The notes beneath the pieces were generated by a model. The model ran no database searches, was not told the origin of the DNA, and saw only the letters and a program-made list of their open reading frames with translations. From an uncultured Victivallales bacterium (GTDB lineage: Bacteria; Verrucomicrobiota; Lentisphaeria; Victivallales; UBA1829), in NCBI GenBank assembly GCA_944391115.1, contig CALXSJ010000027.1, forward strand, positions 1-40,585: DNA of 40,585 bases, given 5' to 3'. Both the position numbers and the translations under genes were made by a program. Shown here one piece after another: positions 32,498 to 40,585 of this stretch; within the stretch, counting starts at the first letter, position 1; every line of letters starts with the position of its first letter.

Positions 32498-32526
32498 CCG
32501 CAGGACGCCTGTGCGGGCCGTTTTTT
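32498..32526 (+). terminator. Possible terminator after the XRE-cupin gene
   Basis: An imperfect stem, CCGCAGG (32498-32504) with CCTGTGCGG (32508-32516, two-base bulge), is followed a few bases later by six T (32521-32526). Confidence 0.4.
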
Positions 32527-32562
32527 CTGCTGTGCTTTTCCGGATTCTTTGCGCCGGGGCGG

Positions 32563-32580
32563 TTGTGATTCTTTTCACAA
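32563..32580. promoter_or_regulatory. CRP/FNR-family-type binding site upstream of pckG
   Basis: TTGTGA-N6-TCACAA is a perfect 6-bp inverted repeat that contains the E. coli CRP core TGTGA-N6-TCACA. It is centred at 32571.5, roughly 105 bases upstream of the expected pckG transcription start. No CRP gene is in the window, so the binder is inferred from the site alone. Confidence 0.55.
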
Positions 32581-32641
32581 TAAAAATAAAGGCGGTTTTG
32601 CGAGGAAGCTTGTTTTTCTCGAAAAAAAGAGGGATTGCCGT

Positions 32642-32670
32642 TTGTAAAATCTTTCACAGCAGAGTATATT
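32642..32670 (+). promoter_or_regulatory. pckG promoter overlapping a second CRP-like half-conserved site
   Basis: TTGTAA (32642-32647), a 17-base spacer and TATATT (32665-32670). The -35 and spacer also read TGTAA-N6-TCACA (32643-32658), one base from the CRP core, so a bound factor here would block polymerase. Confidence 0.6.
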
Positions 32671-32720
32671 ATCCGGATTTATATTTCAGGAAGAGAAACC
32701 TAGACTCAATGGAGGTAAAA

Positions 32721-34562
32721 ATGGTCAAGAATCTGAATGCGGCCCCGAACCATCCGAAGATGGTTGCCTGGGTCAACGAATGGGCCGAGCTCTGCGAGCC
32801 GGACGCGATTTACTGGTGCGACGGCACGAACACGGAGTACTACGGACTGTGCGACGAAATGGTCAAATCCGGTCTTGCGACCCGCCTGAACAGCAAACTG
32901 CGCCCCGACTGCATTCTGTTCCGGAGCGATCCGTCCGACGTCGCCCGCGTCGAGGCCCGCACGTTCATCGCCTCCGAGAAGGAGGAGGATGCCGGCCCGA
33001 CCAATCACTGGATCGATCCGGTCAAGCTCAAAGCCGAGATGAGAGCGCTCTACAAGGGCTGCATGCATGGCAGAACCATGTATGTCATTCCCTTCTCCAT
33101 GGGGCCTGTCGGTTCCAACATCGCGAAAATCGGCGTTGAGATCACCGACTCCGCCTACGTTGTGATCAACATGCACATCATGACCCGCGTCGGCAATGCG
33201 GTTCTGGACGTTCTCGGCGAGGACGGCGAATTTGTCCCGTGCATTCACTCCGTCGGCAAGCCGCTGGAAAACGGCGCTTCCGACAACGGCATCTGGCCCT
33301 GCGCCCCGATGGAACACAAATACATCGCGCAGTTCCCGGAAACCCGCGAGATCTGGTCCTACGGATCCGGTTACGGCGGAAACGCCATCCTCGGCAAGAA
33401 GTGCCTTGCTCTGCGCATCGCGTCCGTCCAGGCTCGCGACGAGGGCTGGATGGCCGAGCACATGCTCATCCTCAAGCTCACCAATCCGAAGGGCGAAGTC
33501 AAATATGTGACCGGCGCGTTTCCGTCGGCCTGCGGCAAGACCAATCTTGCCATGCTCATCCCGACGATCCCCGGCTGGAAGGTCGAGACCATCGGCGACG
33601 ACATCTCCTGGATGAAATTCGGCAAGGACGGCCGTCTCTACGCGATCAATCCTGAAAACGGATTCTTCGGCGTTGCGCCCGGCACTTCGATGAAGTCCAA
33701 CAAGAACGCGATGCTCTCCTGCGCGAAGGAGACCATCTTCACGAACTGCGCGCTGCGTCCCGACGGCGATATCTGGTGGGAAGGCATGGACGTGGAACTC
33801 GCTCCCGGCGAAAAACTGATCGACTGGAAGGGCAATGTCTGGGAAATGGGGCAGACCGATGCCGAAGGCAAGCCGGTCAAGGCTGCGCATCCGAACGCCC
33901 GCTTCTCCGCCCGCGCCAAGAACTGCCCGGCGATCGCCCCGAACTGGGAGGATCCCGCCGGCGTTCCGATCGATGCGTTTCTTTTCGGCGGACGCCGTCC
34001 GTCCACCCTGCCGCTGGTTTACCAGGCTCTCTCCTGGGAGCATGGCGTGATGATCGGTTCCTCCGTCGGTTCCGAAGTGACCGCCGCCGCGCTTGACGTC
34101 AAGGCCGGCACGGTCCGCCGCGACCCGTTCGCGATGCTGCCGTTCTGCGGCTACAACATGGGCGACTACTTCCAGCACTGGCTTGACATCGGCAAGGTCG
34201 CCGGGGCGAAACTGCCGAAGATTTTCTGCGTGAACTGGTTCCGCAAGACTGCTGACGGCAAGTGGCTCTGGCCCGGATTCGGCGACAACAGCCGCGTCCT
34301 GAAGTGGGTCTTCGAACGCTGCAACGGCGAAGGCAAGGCCGTCGAAACTCCGATCGGATACATGCCGACCGTGGATGCGATCGACCGCACCGGCATTGAA
34401 AACGAGGTCACCGAGGCCGATATGAAAGAGCTTCTTTCCTTCGACAGGGAAGGCTGGCTCAAAGAGGTCGAAATGATCAAGGAGCATTACAAGAAATTTG
34501 ACAGACTTCCGAAAGAGCTTGCCGCTCAGCTGGAAGCTCTGGAAGCCAGACTCGCAAAATAA
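32721..34562 (+). CDS. pckG: Phosphoenolpyruvate carboxykinase (GTP)
   Basis: Protein of 613 residues, the normal length of the GTP-dependent enzyme. It interconverts oxaloacetate plus GTP with PEP, CO2 and GDP. The P-loop with its reactive cysteine is [13 protein letters not shown] (C271). Other landmarks are [30 protein letters not shown] (metal-binding Asp), KETIFTNCA and [17 protein letters not shown]. The start at 32721 follows GGAGGT by four bases; an in-frame ATG at 32709 is less likely. In anaerobes that also carry an oxaloacetate decarboxylase, as here, it often runs in the carboxylating direction. It is preceded by a promoter with CRP-like sites and followed by a terminator. Confidence 0.97.
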   Translation: MVKNLNAAPNHPKMVAWVNEWAELCEPDAIYWCDGTNTEYYGLCDEMVKSGLATRLNSKLRPDCILFRSDPSDVARVEARTFIASEKEEDAGPTNHWIDPVKLKAEMRALYKGCMHGRTMYVIPFSMGPVGSNIAKIGVEITDSAYVVINMHIMTRVGNAVLDVLGEDGEFVPCIHSVGKPLENGASDNGIWPCAPMEHKYIAQFPETREIWSYGSGYGGNAILGKKCLALRIASVQARDEGWMAEHMLILKLTNPKGEVKYVTGAFPSACGKTNLAMLIPTIPGWKVETIGDDISWMKFGKDGRLYAINPENGFFGVAPGTSMKSNKNAMLSCAKETIFTNCALRPDGDIWWEGMDVELAPGEKLIDWKGNVWEMGQTDAEGKPVKAAHPNARFSARAKNCPAIAPNWEDPAGVPIDAFLFGGRRPSTLPLVYQALSWEHGVMIGSSVGSEVTAAALDVKAGTVRRDPFAMLPFCGYNMGDYFQHWLDIGKVAGAKLPKIFCVNWFRKTADGKWLWPGFGDNSRVLKWVFERCNGEGKAVETPIGYMPTVDAIDRTGIENEVTEADMKELLSFDREGWLKEVEMIKEHYKKFDRLPKELAAQLEALEARLAK

Positions 34563-34583
34563 CCATTGCGCGCTGACGAAGCA

Positions 34584-34626
34584 GGGGAGGCCGGCTCGCT
34601 GCCGGCTCCCCGTTTTCCCTTTTTTG
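34584..34626 (+). terminator. Rho-independent terminator after pckG
   Basis: GGGGAGGCCGGC (34584-34595) pairs with GCCGGCTCCCC (34601-34611) with one bulged G, followed by T4 and then T6 (to 34626). Only 15 bases separate its end from the birA start. Confidence 0.85.
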
Positions 34627-34641
34627 AAAAATTGTTGTTTT

Positions 34642-35448
34642 ATGCATTCCGAGCCCCATATTCTTGAGCTGGAGTCAGTTGATTCCACCAACATTTACGC
34701 GAAAAAACATTTCGATGCACTGCCCGACGGCACACTTGTCGCCGCCTGGGAACAGACGGCCGGACGCGGCAGACTGGGGCGGAAATGGGTCTCTCCGCCG
34801 GGGAGGAATCTTTCCGTTTCGCTGGTCATGAAGAATGTTGAGAATCCCTTCTATGCAACAGTCGTGACTTCTCTTGGGGCTCTTGAACTGCTCGAAAAAA
34901 ATGCCCCGGAACTCGAATTTTTCCTTAAATGGCCGAATGACATTTACCATGGAGAGAGAAAAATTTCCGGCGTGCTCTGTGAATTCACGCAGGGGAAGGG
35001 GGGCGTGAAGGGGGTCATTGCGGGGGTTGGCATCAACATTAATCTGGAACACGGTGAAATCGATGCCATCGACAGGCCCGCAACGTCGCTGAAAGTCCTC
35101 ACAGGGCTCCATTATGATGTAAAAAAATTGCTCCGGGAACTGGCGGACAGCCTGATCCGGTATTATATTATCTACTCCCGGTCCCCGGAAACGGTTTTCG
35201 CCGAATGGAAACGGCGGAATTTCGTGATCGGACGGCGGGTGGAAATCGAGGACGCCTCCGGTTCCGTGACACGGGTGCTGGTCCGGGACATCGCGGACAA
35301 CGGCGAACTCGTTGCGGAGCGGAACGGAACAACCTTCCGTTTCAGCTGCGGCGACGTGCGGATCACGCGGGAATCGCTGGATTTTCAGCGTCTCGGCGGA
35401 CCCCGTGCGGCCGCCTCCGGCAATCGTATGGAAAATGATGAAAACTGA
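34642..35448 (+). CDS. birA: Biotin--protein ligase, catalytic domain only
   Basis: Protein of 268 residues, class I ligase without the N-terminal repressor helix-turn-helix. Motifs: ESVDSTNIYAK, the biotinyl-AMP loop GRGRLGRKW, SPPGRNLSVSLVM, KWPNDIY, KISGVLCEF and GVGININLE; a C-terminal SH3-like domain follows. It makes biotinyl-5'-AMP and transfers biotin to the carrier lysine of OadA, whose gene lies two genes downstream. The start at 34642 has no Shine-Dalgarno sequence and no room for a promoter after the pckG terminator, so expression probably relies on read-through. Longer frames upstream run through the terminator and are not credible. Confidence 0.92.
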   Translation: MHSEPHILELESVDSTNIYAKKHFDALPDGTLVAAWEQTAGRGRLGRKWVSPPGRNLSVSLVMKNVENPFYATVVTSLGALELLEKNAPELEFFLKWPNDIYHGERKISGVLCEFTQGKGGVKGVIAGVGININLEHGEIDAIDRPATSLKVLTGLHYDVKKLLRELADSLIRYYIIYSRSPETVFAEWKRRNFVIGRRVEIEDASGSVTRVLVRDIADNGELVAERNGTTFRFSCGDVRITRESLDFQRLGGPRAAASGNRMENDEN

Positions 35449-35477
35449 AACCCAAAACAACATAAAGAGACAGCAAA

Positions 35478-35702
35478 ATGGAACTGATTCTTGATGGTGT
35501 GAAGCTGATGGTCATCGGCATGCTGACAGTGTATGTCTTTCTGATGATCATGATCTGGTGCATGAACCTGATGGCGAAGATTCTCGCTCCCCTTGCGGCG
35601 AAGTATGAAAAGAAGCCCGAGGCGAAAACCGCGGTCCGCAATGATGACGACGCTCTCCGCGCCGCCGCTGCCGCCGCCGCATTCGACGCGAATTCCAAAT
35701 AA
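35478..35702 (+). CDS. oadG: Oxaloacetate decarboxylase gamma chain (OadG)
   Basis: Protein of 74 residues. One transmembrane helix (LMVIGMLTVYVFLMIMIWCMNLM) near the N-terminus is followed by a charged and alanine-rich tail (DDALRAAAAAAAFDANSK), the layout of OadG. The gamma chain joins the alpha and beta chains of the sodium-pumping decarboxylase, and in other species its C-terminus binds zinc. Here no clear His-rich end is present. Its place just ahead of oadA and oadB supports the call. Confidence 0.88.
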   Translation: MELILDGVKLMVIGMLTVYVFLMIMIWCMNLMAKILAPLAAKYEKKPEAKTAVRNDDDALRAAAAAAAFDANSK

Positions 35703-35744
35703 ATAAGACAGAGTCAAAATAAAATACAGAAAGAAGAAAAGAGT

Positions 35745-37541
35745 ATGAAAAAAATCAATTACATGGACTGCTCTTTCCGCGACGGATTTCAGTCCTGCCT
35801 CGGCGCGCGCGTGAAAACAGAGGACTTCCTTCCCGCTCTCAAGGCGGCGAAAGAGGCCGGAACCACCTATTTCGAAATCGGCGGCGGCGCCCGTTTCCAG
35901 TCCCTTTACTTCTACTGCCAGGAAGACGCCTTCGACATGATGGACAAGTGCCGCGAAGTCGTCGGCGCGGATATCAACCTCCAGACTCTCGCCCGCGGGG
36001 TCAATGTCGTCGGACTCAGCTCCCAGCCGCGCGACATCATCAACCTCCACGCGGTTCTCTTCAAAAAGCACGGCATCACGACGATCCGCAACTTCGACGC
36101 GCTGAATGACGTCCGCAACCTTTCCTACTCCGGACGCTGCATTGCCAACGCCGGACTCAAGCATCAGGTCACCGTTACGCTGATGGGACTTCCTCCGGGA
36201 CTTGACAACGGCTATCCGCACAGCCCCGAATTCTATATCGACCGTCTCAAGGAAATCCTCAAGGACGGCGTTCCCTTCGACTCCCTTGCGTTCAAGGACG
36301 CTTCCGGAACGACCACGCCGCACACGGTCTACGAGACCATCAAGGCCGCGCGCAAACTTCTGCCCTCCGAGGTCAGAATCCAGTTCCACACTCATGACAC
36401 CGCGGGAATGGCGGTCGCCTGCAACATGGCCGCGATCGAGGCCGGCGCCGACACCATCGACCTTGCGATGGCTCCGCTCTCCGGCGGCACCTGCGAGGCC
36501 GACATTCTGGTGATGTGGCAGAAACTCCGCGGTACCGACTACACGCTCGACATTGATCCCGAAAAGATCATGAAGGCCGAGGATGTCTTCACAGAGTGCA
36601 TGGAAAAATACTTCATTCCCCCGGAATCCATGCAGGTCAGCCCGAAAATCATCTTCTCGCCGATGCCCGGCGGCGCGCTTACCGCGAACACTCAGATGAT
36701 GCGCGACAACAACTGCCTTGACAAATACGACGCCTGCATCGAGGCGATGCGCGAAGTCGTCGCCAAGGGCGGATTCGGCACCAGCGTGACGCCGGTCTCC
36801 CAGTTCTACTTCCAGCAGTCCTTCGCCAACGTCATGCAGGGACGCTGGAAGAAGATTTCCGAGGGGTATGGCAAAATGGTGCTCGGCTACTTCGGCAAGA
36901 CTCCCGCACAGCCTGATCCGGAAATCGTCAAAATCGCGTCCGAGCAGCTCGGACTCCAGCCGACGACCGAGGACGTGATGGATATCAACGACCGGAATCC
37001 GAAACTCGGCATTGAAGCCCAGAAGAAGATTCTGACCGAGAACGGCCTCCCCGTCACCGACGAGAACATCTTCATTCTCGCTGCGTGCGGCGAAAAGGGA
37101 CTCGCCTATCTCAAGGGCGACAAACCCATGGGCATCCGCTACAAGGAGGAGAAGAAACCCGCGAAGAAGGCGGCCGGTCCCGCTGCATACACCGTCACTG
37201 CCGGCGGAAAGACATTCAATGTCCAGGTCAACGGCTCCAAGGTCACGGTCGATGGCAAACCCTTCGACGTGAACGTTGCAACCGGCGCTGCAGCTGCGGC
37301 TCCCGCGGCGGCCTCCTCCGGCGCGGCCTTTGAAGTGACCTCCCCGCTTCCGGGAACGATCACGAAGATCATCGCCCCCGAAGGCACTGCCGTGGCCGCG
37401 GGCGACACGATCCTCATCATCGAGGCGATGAAGATGGAGACCGAGATCAAGACCGAGAAGGGCGGACGCGTTTCCAAGATTCTCGTGAATGTCAAAGACG
37501 TTGTAACAGCTGATCAGGCGGTCGCTCTGGTCGAGGAGTAA
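35745..37541 (+). CDS. oadA: Oxaloacetate decarboxylase alpha chain (carboxyltransferase plus biotin carrier)
   Basis: Protein of 598 residues. The N-terminal HMG-CoA-lyase-like carboxyltransferase barrel begins with a divergent active-site motif [10 protein letters not shown] (usually D-T-T-L-R-D-x-x-Q-S), and has [12 protein letters not shown] and [15 protein letters not shown] with metal-binding histidines. After a conserved helical domain and a lysine/alanine-rich linker, the last 75 residues form a biotin carrier domain with EAMKMETEI, biotin on K563. It moves CO2 from oxaloacetate to biotin; OadB then decarboxylates it and exports Na+. Pyruvate-carboxylase B-type activity is the alternative, but the gamma and beta genes argue for the pump. 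Confidence 0.93.
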   Translation: MKKINYMDCSFRDGFQSCLGARVKTEDFLPALKAAKEAGTTYFEIGGGARFQSLYFYCQEDAFDMMDKCREVVGADINLQTLARGVNVVGLSSQPRDIINLHAVLFKKHGITTIRNFDALNDVRNLSYSGRCIANAGLKHQVTVTLMGLPPGLDNGYPHSPEFYIDRLKEILKDGVPFDSLAFKDASGTTTPHTVYETIKAARKLLPSEVRIQFHTHDTAGMAVACNMAAIEAGADTIDLAMAPLSGGTCEADILVMWQKLRGTDYTLDIDPEKIMKAEDVFTECMEKYFIPPESMQVSPKIIFSPMPGGALTANTQMMRDNNCLDKYDACIEAMREVVAKGGFGTSVTPVSQFYFQQSFANVMQGRWKKISEGYGKMVLGYFGKTPAQPDPEIVKIASEQLGLQPTTEDVMDINDRNPKLGIEAQKKILTENGLPVTDENIFILAACGEKGLAYLKGDKPMGIRYKEEKKPAKKAAGPAAYTVTAGGKTFNVQVNGSKVTVDGKPFDVNVATGAAAAAPAAASSGAAFEVTSPLPGTITKIIAPEGTAVAAGDTILIIEAMKMETEIKTEKGGRVSKILVNVKDVVTADQAVALVEE

Positions 37542-37549
37542 GTTTGCAT

Positions 37550-39328
37550 ATGAAAAAACTGACAGCACTTTTTCTGACTCTGGCGCTTCTTGCCGGGTTC
37601 AGCGCGGCATACGGCGCTGACGCCCCGGTGAAGAAACTGCCGAAGGCGGATTCCTACGAGGCGCTTAAACTTGATCCGAAACACGGGATCGGATCCAATC
37701 TTGTTGAGCTCACGAAACAGGACAAGGCGACCCTTTTCACCGATGAGATGAAGGCGAAGCTTCTGACGGAAGCAAGTTATCTGAATGAATATGAGGATGA
37801 CCTCTTTCAGTGGTTCCGTCTTGCCGACGGCCGTATTGCGCTGGTTTACAAGGACATCGTGAAGAATGCCAAAGGCGAGGAGATCAAGGCGAGTCCCGCG
37901 ACGATCTATTCGGTCTCCATGCAGGCGAATCAGAAGATCACTCCCGGACGCGAGATCATGGTTCTCGCAATTCCGGGCCGCAGCAAGGCCAAGGTCAAGA
38001 ACATGGGCAATTTCCTGCCGCTGGTTCTGAATCCCGATCTGCGCCCCGCGGGCATTCTCAATCCCGGCGCGATCGTCGCCTACTTTGCACCCGAAATGCT
38101 GGTTCATGACTCCGTCCGCGAAGGCACGGCGTCCCAGCGCCTCGGCTCGATGGGCAGCCTGCTCAAGGGACTTTGGGAGAGCACCGGGATCTCCGACATC
38201 ATCCAGCAGACGAAATCCAATTTCTCGTCCACCTGGATTCTCGGACTCGGCCGCGTCCTGATGATGGCGGTCGGACTGCTCCTGATCTATCTGGCGATTG
38301 CCAAGGAGTTTGAACCGCTGCTGCTTCTGCCGATCGGCTACGGCGCGGTGCTTGCGAACATTCCTCTCGCCGGAATTTCCGGGCCGGACGGACTGCTCGG
38401 CATGGTCTATGTCGTCGGCATCGACTCCGGCGTCTTCCCGCTTCTGATCTTCATGGGCGTCGGTGCGATGACGGACTTCGGTCCGCTGATCGCCAATCCG
38501 AAGTCCGCGCTGCTCGGCGCCGCCGCGCAGTTCGGCATCTTCTTTGCCCTGATCGGCGCACTGGTTCTCGCCAAGCTCGGCATTCCCTTCGACCTGAAGG
38601 ACGCCGCCTCCATCGGCATCATCGGCGGAGCGGACGGCCCGACATCGATCTTCCTGACCAGCAGACTTTCTCCGAAACTGCTCGGCGCGGTCGCGGTCGC
38701 CGCCTATTCCTATATGGCGCTCGTTCCGATCATTCAGCCGCCGATCATGAAGCTCTTCACGACCGAGGCGGAACGCAAGATCCGCATGAAACAGCTCCGG
38801 CCCGTCTCCAAGCTGGAGAAGATCTGCTTCCCGCTTCTCATCACGCTTCTGTGCGCCTTCCTGCTGCCTGACGCGGCTCCGTTGATCGGCATGCTGATGT
38901 TCGGCAATCTGATGCGCGAGTGCGGCGTTGTCGAGCGTCTGAGCGACACCGCCCAGAATGCGTTGATCAACATCGTCACGATTTTCCTCGGCACGGCTGT
39001 CGGCGCGAAACTCTCCGCCGATCAGTTCCTGACGAAGCAGACAATCGGTATTCTGATCCTCGGTGCGATCGCGTTCTCGGTCGGCACAGCGGCTGGTGTC
39101 ATTTTCGGCAAGATCATGAACAAGCTCTCCAAGGATCCGATCAATCCGCTGATCGGTGCGGCCGGCGTTTCCGCCGTTCCGATGGCGGCGCGTGTCGTCA
39201 ACAAAGTCGGCCTCGAATCCGATCCGCGCAACTTCCTGCTCATGCATGCCATGGGTCCGAATGTTTCCGGCGTGATCGGTTCCGCTGTCGCGGCTGGTGT
39301 GCTGCTCAAGGCGCTTGGCGGGCTCTGA
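37550..39328 (+). CDS. oadB: Oxaloacetate decarboxylase beta chain (Na+ pump) with exported N-terminal extension
   Basis: Protein of 592 residues, against about 375-435 usual for OadB/GcdB/MmdB. Residues of about 200-592 are the standard multi-span pump: [50 protein letters not shown] with the Na+-site aspartate D362, [31 protein letters not shown] and [12 protein letters not shown]. Ahead of it lie a signal peptide ([22 protein letters not shown]) and about 170 soluble residues of no known family. GAGGAG overlapping the oadA end, 11 bases upstream, supports ATG 37550. The periplasmic side of the pump would carry this extra domain; its role is unknown. Confidence 0.93.
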   Translation: MKKLTALFLTLALLAGFSAAYGADAPVKKLPKADSYEALKLDPKHGIGSNLVELTKQDKATLFTDEMKAKLLTEASYLNEYEDDLFQWFRLADGRIALVYKDIVKNAKGEEIKASPATIYSVSMQANQKITPGREIMVLAIPGRSKAKVKNMGNFLPLVLNPDLRPAGILNPGAIVAYFAPEMLVHDSVREGTASQRLGSMGSLLKGLWESTGISDIIQQTKSNFSSTWILGLGRVLMMAVGLLLIYLAIAKEFEPLLLLPIGYGAVLANIPLAGISGPDGLLGMVYVVGIDSGVFPLLIFMGVGAMTDFGPLIANPKSALLGAAAQFGIFFALIGALVLAKLGIPFDLKDAASIGIIGGADGPTSIFLTSRLSPKLLGAVAVAAYSYMALVPIIQPPIMKLFTTEAERKIRMKQLRPVSKLEKICFPLLITLLCAFLLPDAAPLIGMLMFGNLMRECGVVERLSDTAQNALINIVTIFLGTAVGAKLSADQFLTKQTIGILILGAIAFSVGTAAGVIFGKIMNKLSKDPINPLIGAAGVSAVPMAARVVNKVGLESDPRNFLLMHAMGPNVSGVIGSAVAAGVLLKALGGL

Positions 39329-39339
39329 TTCCGCTTCCG

Positions 39340-39402
39340 CGCAGGACTTTCAATCCTGCCGCGGTCCAGCTGCGTAACCTGGTCGCGGAAGGCGAAATCT
39401 CC
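39340..39402. repeat. Partial, degenerate copy of the multi-hairpin repeat (copy C)
   Basis: GCAGGACTTTCAATCCTGC then CGCGGTCCAGCTGCGTAACC and a GGCGAAATCTCC block match the first third of the elements at 16347 and 19624. The first two stems are degraded by point changes. It begins 12 bases after the oadB stop. Confidence 0.75.
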
Positions 39403-39449
39403 GATACGTGCGCGGTTCTGCTAGTTCATTTTTGACGCGAAATAAAAAC

Positions 39450-39491
39450 CCCCGTTTTTTCTACATGTTATGGAAAAACGGGGATTTTTTT
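39450..39491. terminator. Strong bidirectional terminator between oadB and the epimerase gene
   Basis: CCCCGTTTTT (39450-39459) pairs perfectly with AAAAACGGGG (39474-39483), followed by a run of T on the plus strand (39485-39491). Read from the minus strand it also ends in T's, so it serves both convergent genes. Confidence 0.92.
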
Positions 39492-39558
39492 AACTCGATT
39501 TTTTTCTTTTCCAGGCGGGATTGTCATTTCCGGATGTGTTCAGGAGCGGTGGAAACGC

Positions 39559-40449
39559 TCAAAGGGGCCTGACTGCAATGCTTGTCTCCAGTCTGATTTC
39601 TTCTCCCGGGGCGAGAAGCTTTACACCCGTATCTCCAAGCAGCTTTGCCGCCTTGACTGCATTTACGGTACAGGTCTGCGGTTCGGCACAGAACATTTTC
39701 CGTTTCCCCTGCCAGTTCCACAGCATCCAGAATCGGTAGCGCGGATCGACGGAATAAACAATCTCGATATTTTTTGCCGGATGGCGGATGACCGCTCCTG
39801 TGAATTGACTGGAGTCCGGCAGGTTTTCCGCATGAAGGGAAACAGGTCCGGAGGAATTGTCAAAGCAGTTGGTCTTGATGGGTTCATAGGTTCCGCTCGG
39901 GAGATTCCGTGCGTTCAGAACAATTCTGTGCGGTGCAAGTGTTACCTGCACAGTCGAATCTTTCCAGGGAAGACGGAAGGCGGAATGCTGTCCGAAAAGG
40001 AAAGGCATCGGTATTTTACCCGTGTTGCGGAAGGAAACTTCCTGGCGGACAGTTGAACTGTAAAAGTGATAATAGACTTCCGCGTGGAAGTCATGCGGCC
40101 AGATTTCTGAGTGGCGATGCTCATATTCCGCTTTCAGTGAATTGCCTTTCAGGGAAAGGCTCCAATACGCCTGATGAAGCCATCCATGAATATGATTATG
40201 CCCGTTCCGGTCATTCAGCGGCAGAGAGTAGCGGATGCCGTTCAGCGTGAAGGTTCCATCCTCAATGCGGTTCGGGAGAAAAAGCGGAGGCAGCCCCCAG
40301 ACTTCCGGTTTTTCCTCCAGAAGCCGGTAAGCGTGGGGATACCGCAGGATATCCAGTTCCCGGGCGCGCCATTGCAGGCGGATCAGGTTGCCTCCGAGCG
40401 GAGCCAGCACGGCTTTCCATGCGGAGTCCGAATAATGAATCGCTTTCAT
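39559..40449 (-). CDS. Aldose 1-epimerase-family protein
   Basis: Protein of 296 residues, cytoplasmic. The galactose-mutarotase fold is recognised from FLPNRIEDGTFTLNGIRYSLP, the NHIHGWLH block with its substrate-binding His, GQHSAFRLPW with the catalytic His, and a glutamate in FCAEPQTCTVNA that matches the catalytic base position. It would interconvert alpha and beta anomers of a hexose, or a sugar phosphate. AAGGA 7-8 bases upstream is a good ribosome-binding site. It starts only 22 bases after the terminator of the rRNA operon on the same strand, leaving little room for its own promoter. Confidence 0.88.
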   Translation of the reverse strand: MKAIHYSDSAWKAVLAPLGGNLIRLQWRARELDILRYPHAYRLLEEKPEVWGLPPLFLPNRIEDGTFTLNGIRYSLPLNDRNGHNHIHGWLHQAYWSLSLKGNSLKAEYEHRHSEIWPHDFHAEVYYHFYSSTVRQEVSFRNTGKIPMPFLFGQHSAFRLPWKDSTVQVTLAPHRIVLNARNLPSGTYEPIKTNCFDNSSGPVSLHAENLPDSSQFTGAVIRHPAKNIEIVYSVDPRYRFWMLWNWQGKRKMFCAEPQTCTVNAVKAAKLLGDTGVKLLAPGEEIRLETSIAVRPL

Positions 40450-40471
40450 TCTTTTTCCTTTTTATGAGCAC

Positions 40472-40509
40472 AAAAAAAGACCGGAGGACGCTTTTGACGT
40501 TCTCCGGTC
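40472..40509 (-). terminator. Terminator of the rRNA operon
   Basis: Read on the minus strand, GACCGGAG (40509-40502), a 15-base loop region and CTCCGGTC (40486-40479), followed by seven T (40478-40472). It lies just after the 5S rRNA 3' end. Confidence 0.9.
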
Positions 40510-40518
40510 GGAAAGAAA

Positions 40519-40585
40519 TCCCGGCGTCTAACTACTCTCCCGCACTCGAGTGTGCAGTACCATCGTCGTGGAGGTTCTTAACGAT
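40519..40585 (-). rRNA. rrf: 5S ribosomal RNA, 3' half (cut by the window end)
   Basis: On the minus strand the last bases read GTTAAG, CGATGGTACTGC, GCGGGAGAGTAG and GACGCCGGG in the order found in the 3' half of bacterial 5S rRNA (loop B/C remnant, loop E region with GATGGTA, helix IV with GGGAGAGTAG, and the closing stem). The 5' half lies beyond the window. The exact 3' end is uncertain by a few bases. The 23S and 16S genes are expected further right. Confidence 0.92.

Noticed and set aside
32706-39247. Long minus-strand frames opposite pckG, oadA and oadB
   Set aside because: They mirror highly conserved genes of known families and show His/Asp/Arg-rich translations without domains.
1-40585. 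CRISPR array, transposase, integrase or prophage genes
   Set aside because: None found. The only repeats are the hairpin-chain elements, which lack uniform spacers and adjacent cas genes.

Overview
The window looks like chromosomal DNA from a GC-rich, Gram-negative member of the PVC group, most likely a Lentisphaerota/Victivallales (Victivallis-like) gut anaerobe. This is inferred from gene content, not from a marker-gene placement. The clues are pseudopilins with FTLIELL leaders and H-X9-DG tails next to secreted glycan-active proteins, paired DUF4838 proteins, a GTP-type PEP carboxykinase, and a sodium-pump oxaloacetate decarboxylase. Nearly all coding density is explained. Many genes are translationally coupled through ATGA overlaps.

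Layout. (1) 159-9869 (+): a GntR/LacI-hybrid regulator, a pseudopilin, a small secreted beta-sandwich protein, two tandem DUF4838 paralogues and a GH13-like hydrolase form one tight operon. (2) 9948-13634: a promoter, a 50-codon ORF coupled to a GNAT-GrpB fusion, a 30-codon membrane-peptide gene, a membrane-anchored unknown and a divergent secreted unknown. (3) 13717-16300 (-): a NUDIX hydrolase, then an ECF sigma factor coupled to a membrane-anchored putative anti-sigma, a small exported protein and a Spy-like periplasmic protein. (4) 16927-19520 (+): an NtrB/NtrC-type PAS kinase and sigma-54 response regulator, flanked on both sides by clusters of an unusual intergenic repeat built as a chain of small hairpins. 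(5) 20041-24377 (-): a DUF134-NifX fusion with its own palindromic operator, then an esterase, M20 amidohydrolase, NagD-like phosphatase and RsmE operon. (6) 24621-29373 (-): a LacI regulator, a pseudopilin and a 950-residue secreted barrel protein, all ATGA-coupled, behind a consensus promoter and a perfect operator palindrome. This repeats the logic of region 1. (7) 29760-32476: an HtrA-like protease, a methyltransferase and an XRE-cupin regulator. (8) 32721-39328 (+): pckG, birA, oadG, oadA, oadB, a PEP/oxaloacetate/pyruvate module. BirA would biotinylate OadA, and OadB carries a large exported N-terminal extension. (9) 39559-40585 (-): an aldose-1-epimerase-like gene lying directly behind the terminator of an rRNA operon whose 5S 3' half ends the window.

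The best candidates for something undescribed are the recurrent regulator-pseudopilin-secreted glycan protein cassette (two versions here), the multi-hairpin repeat family (tandem copies bracketed by 38-bp direct repeats), the extended OadB, and several precise operator/promoter architectures. No tRNA gene, CRISPR array, transposase or integrase was recognised.
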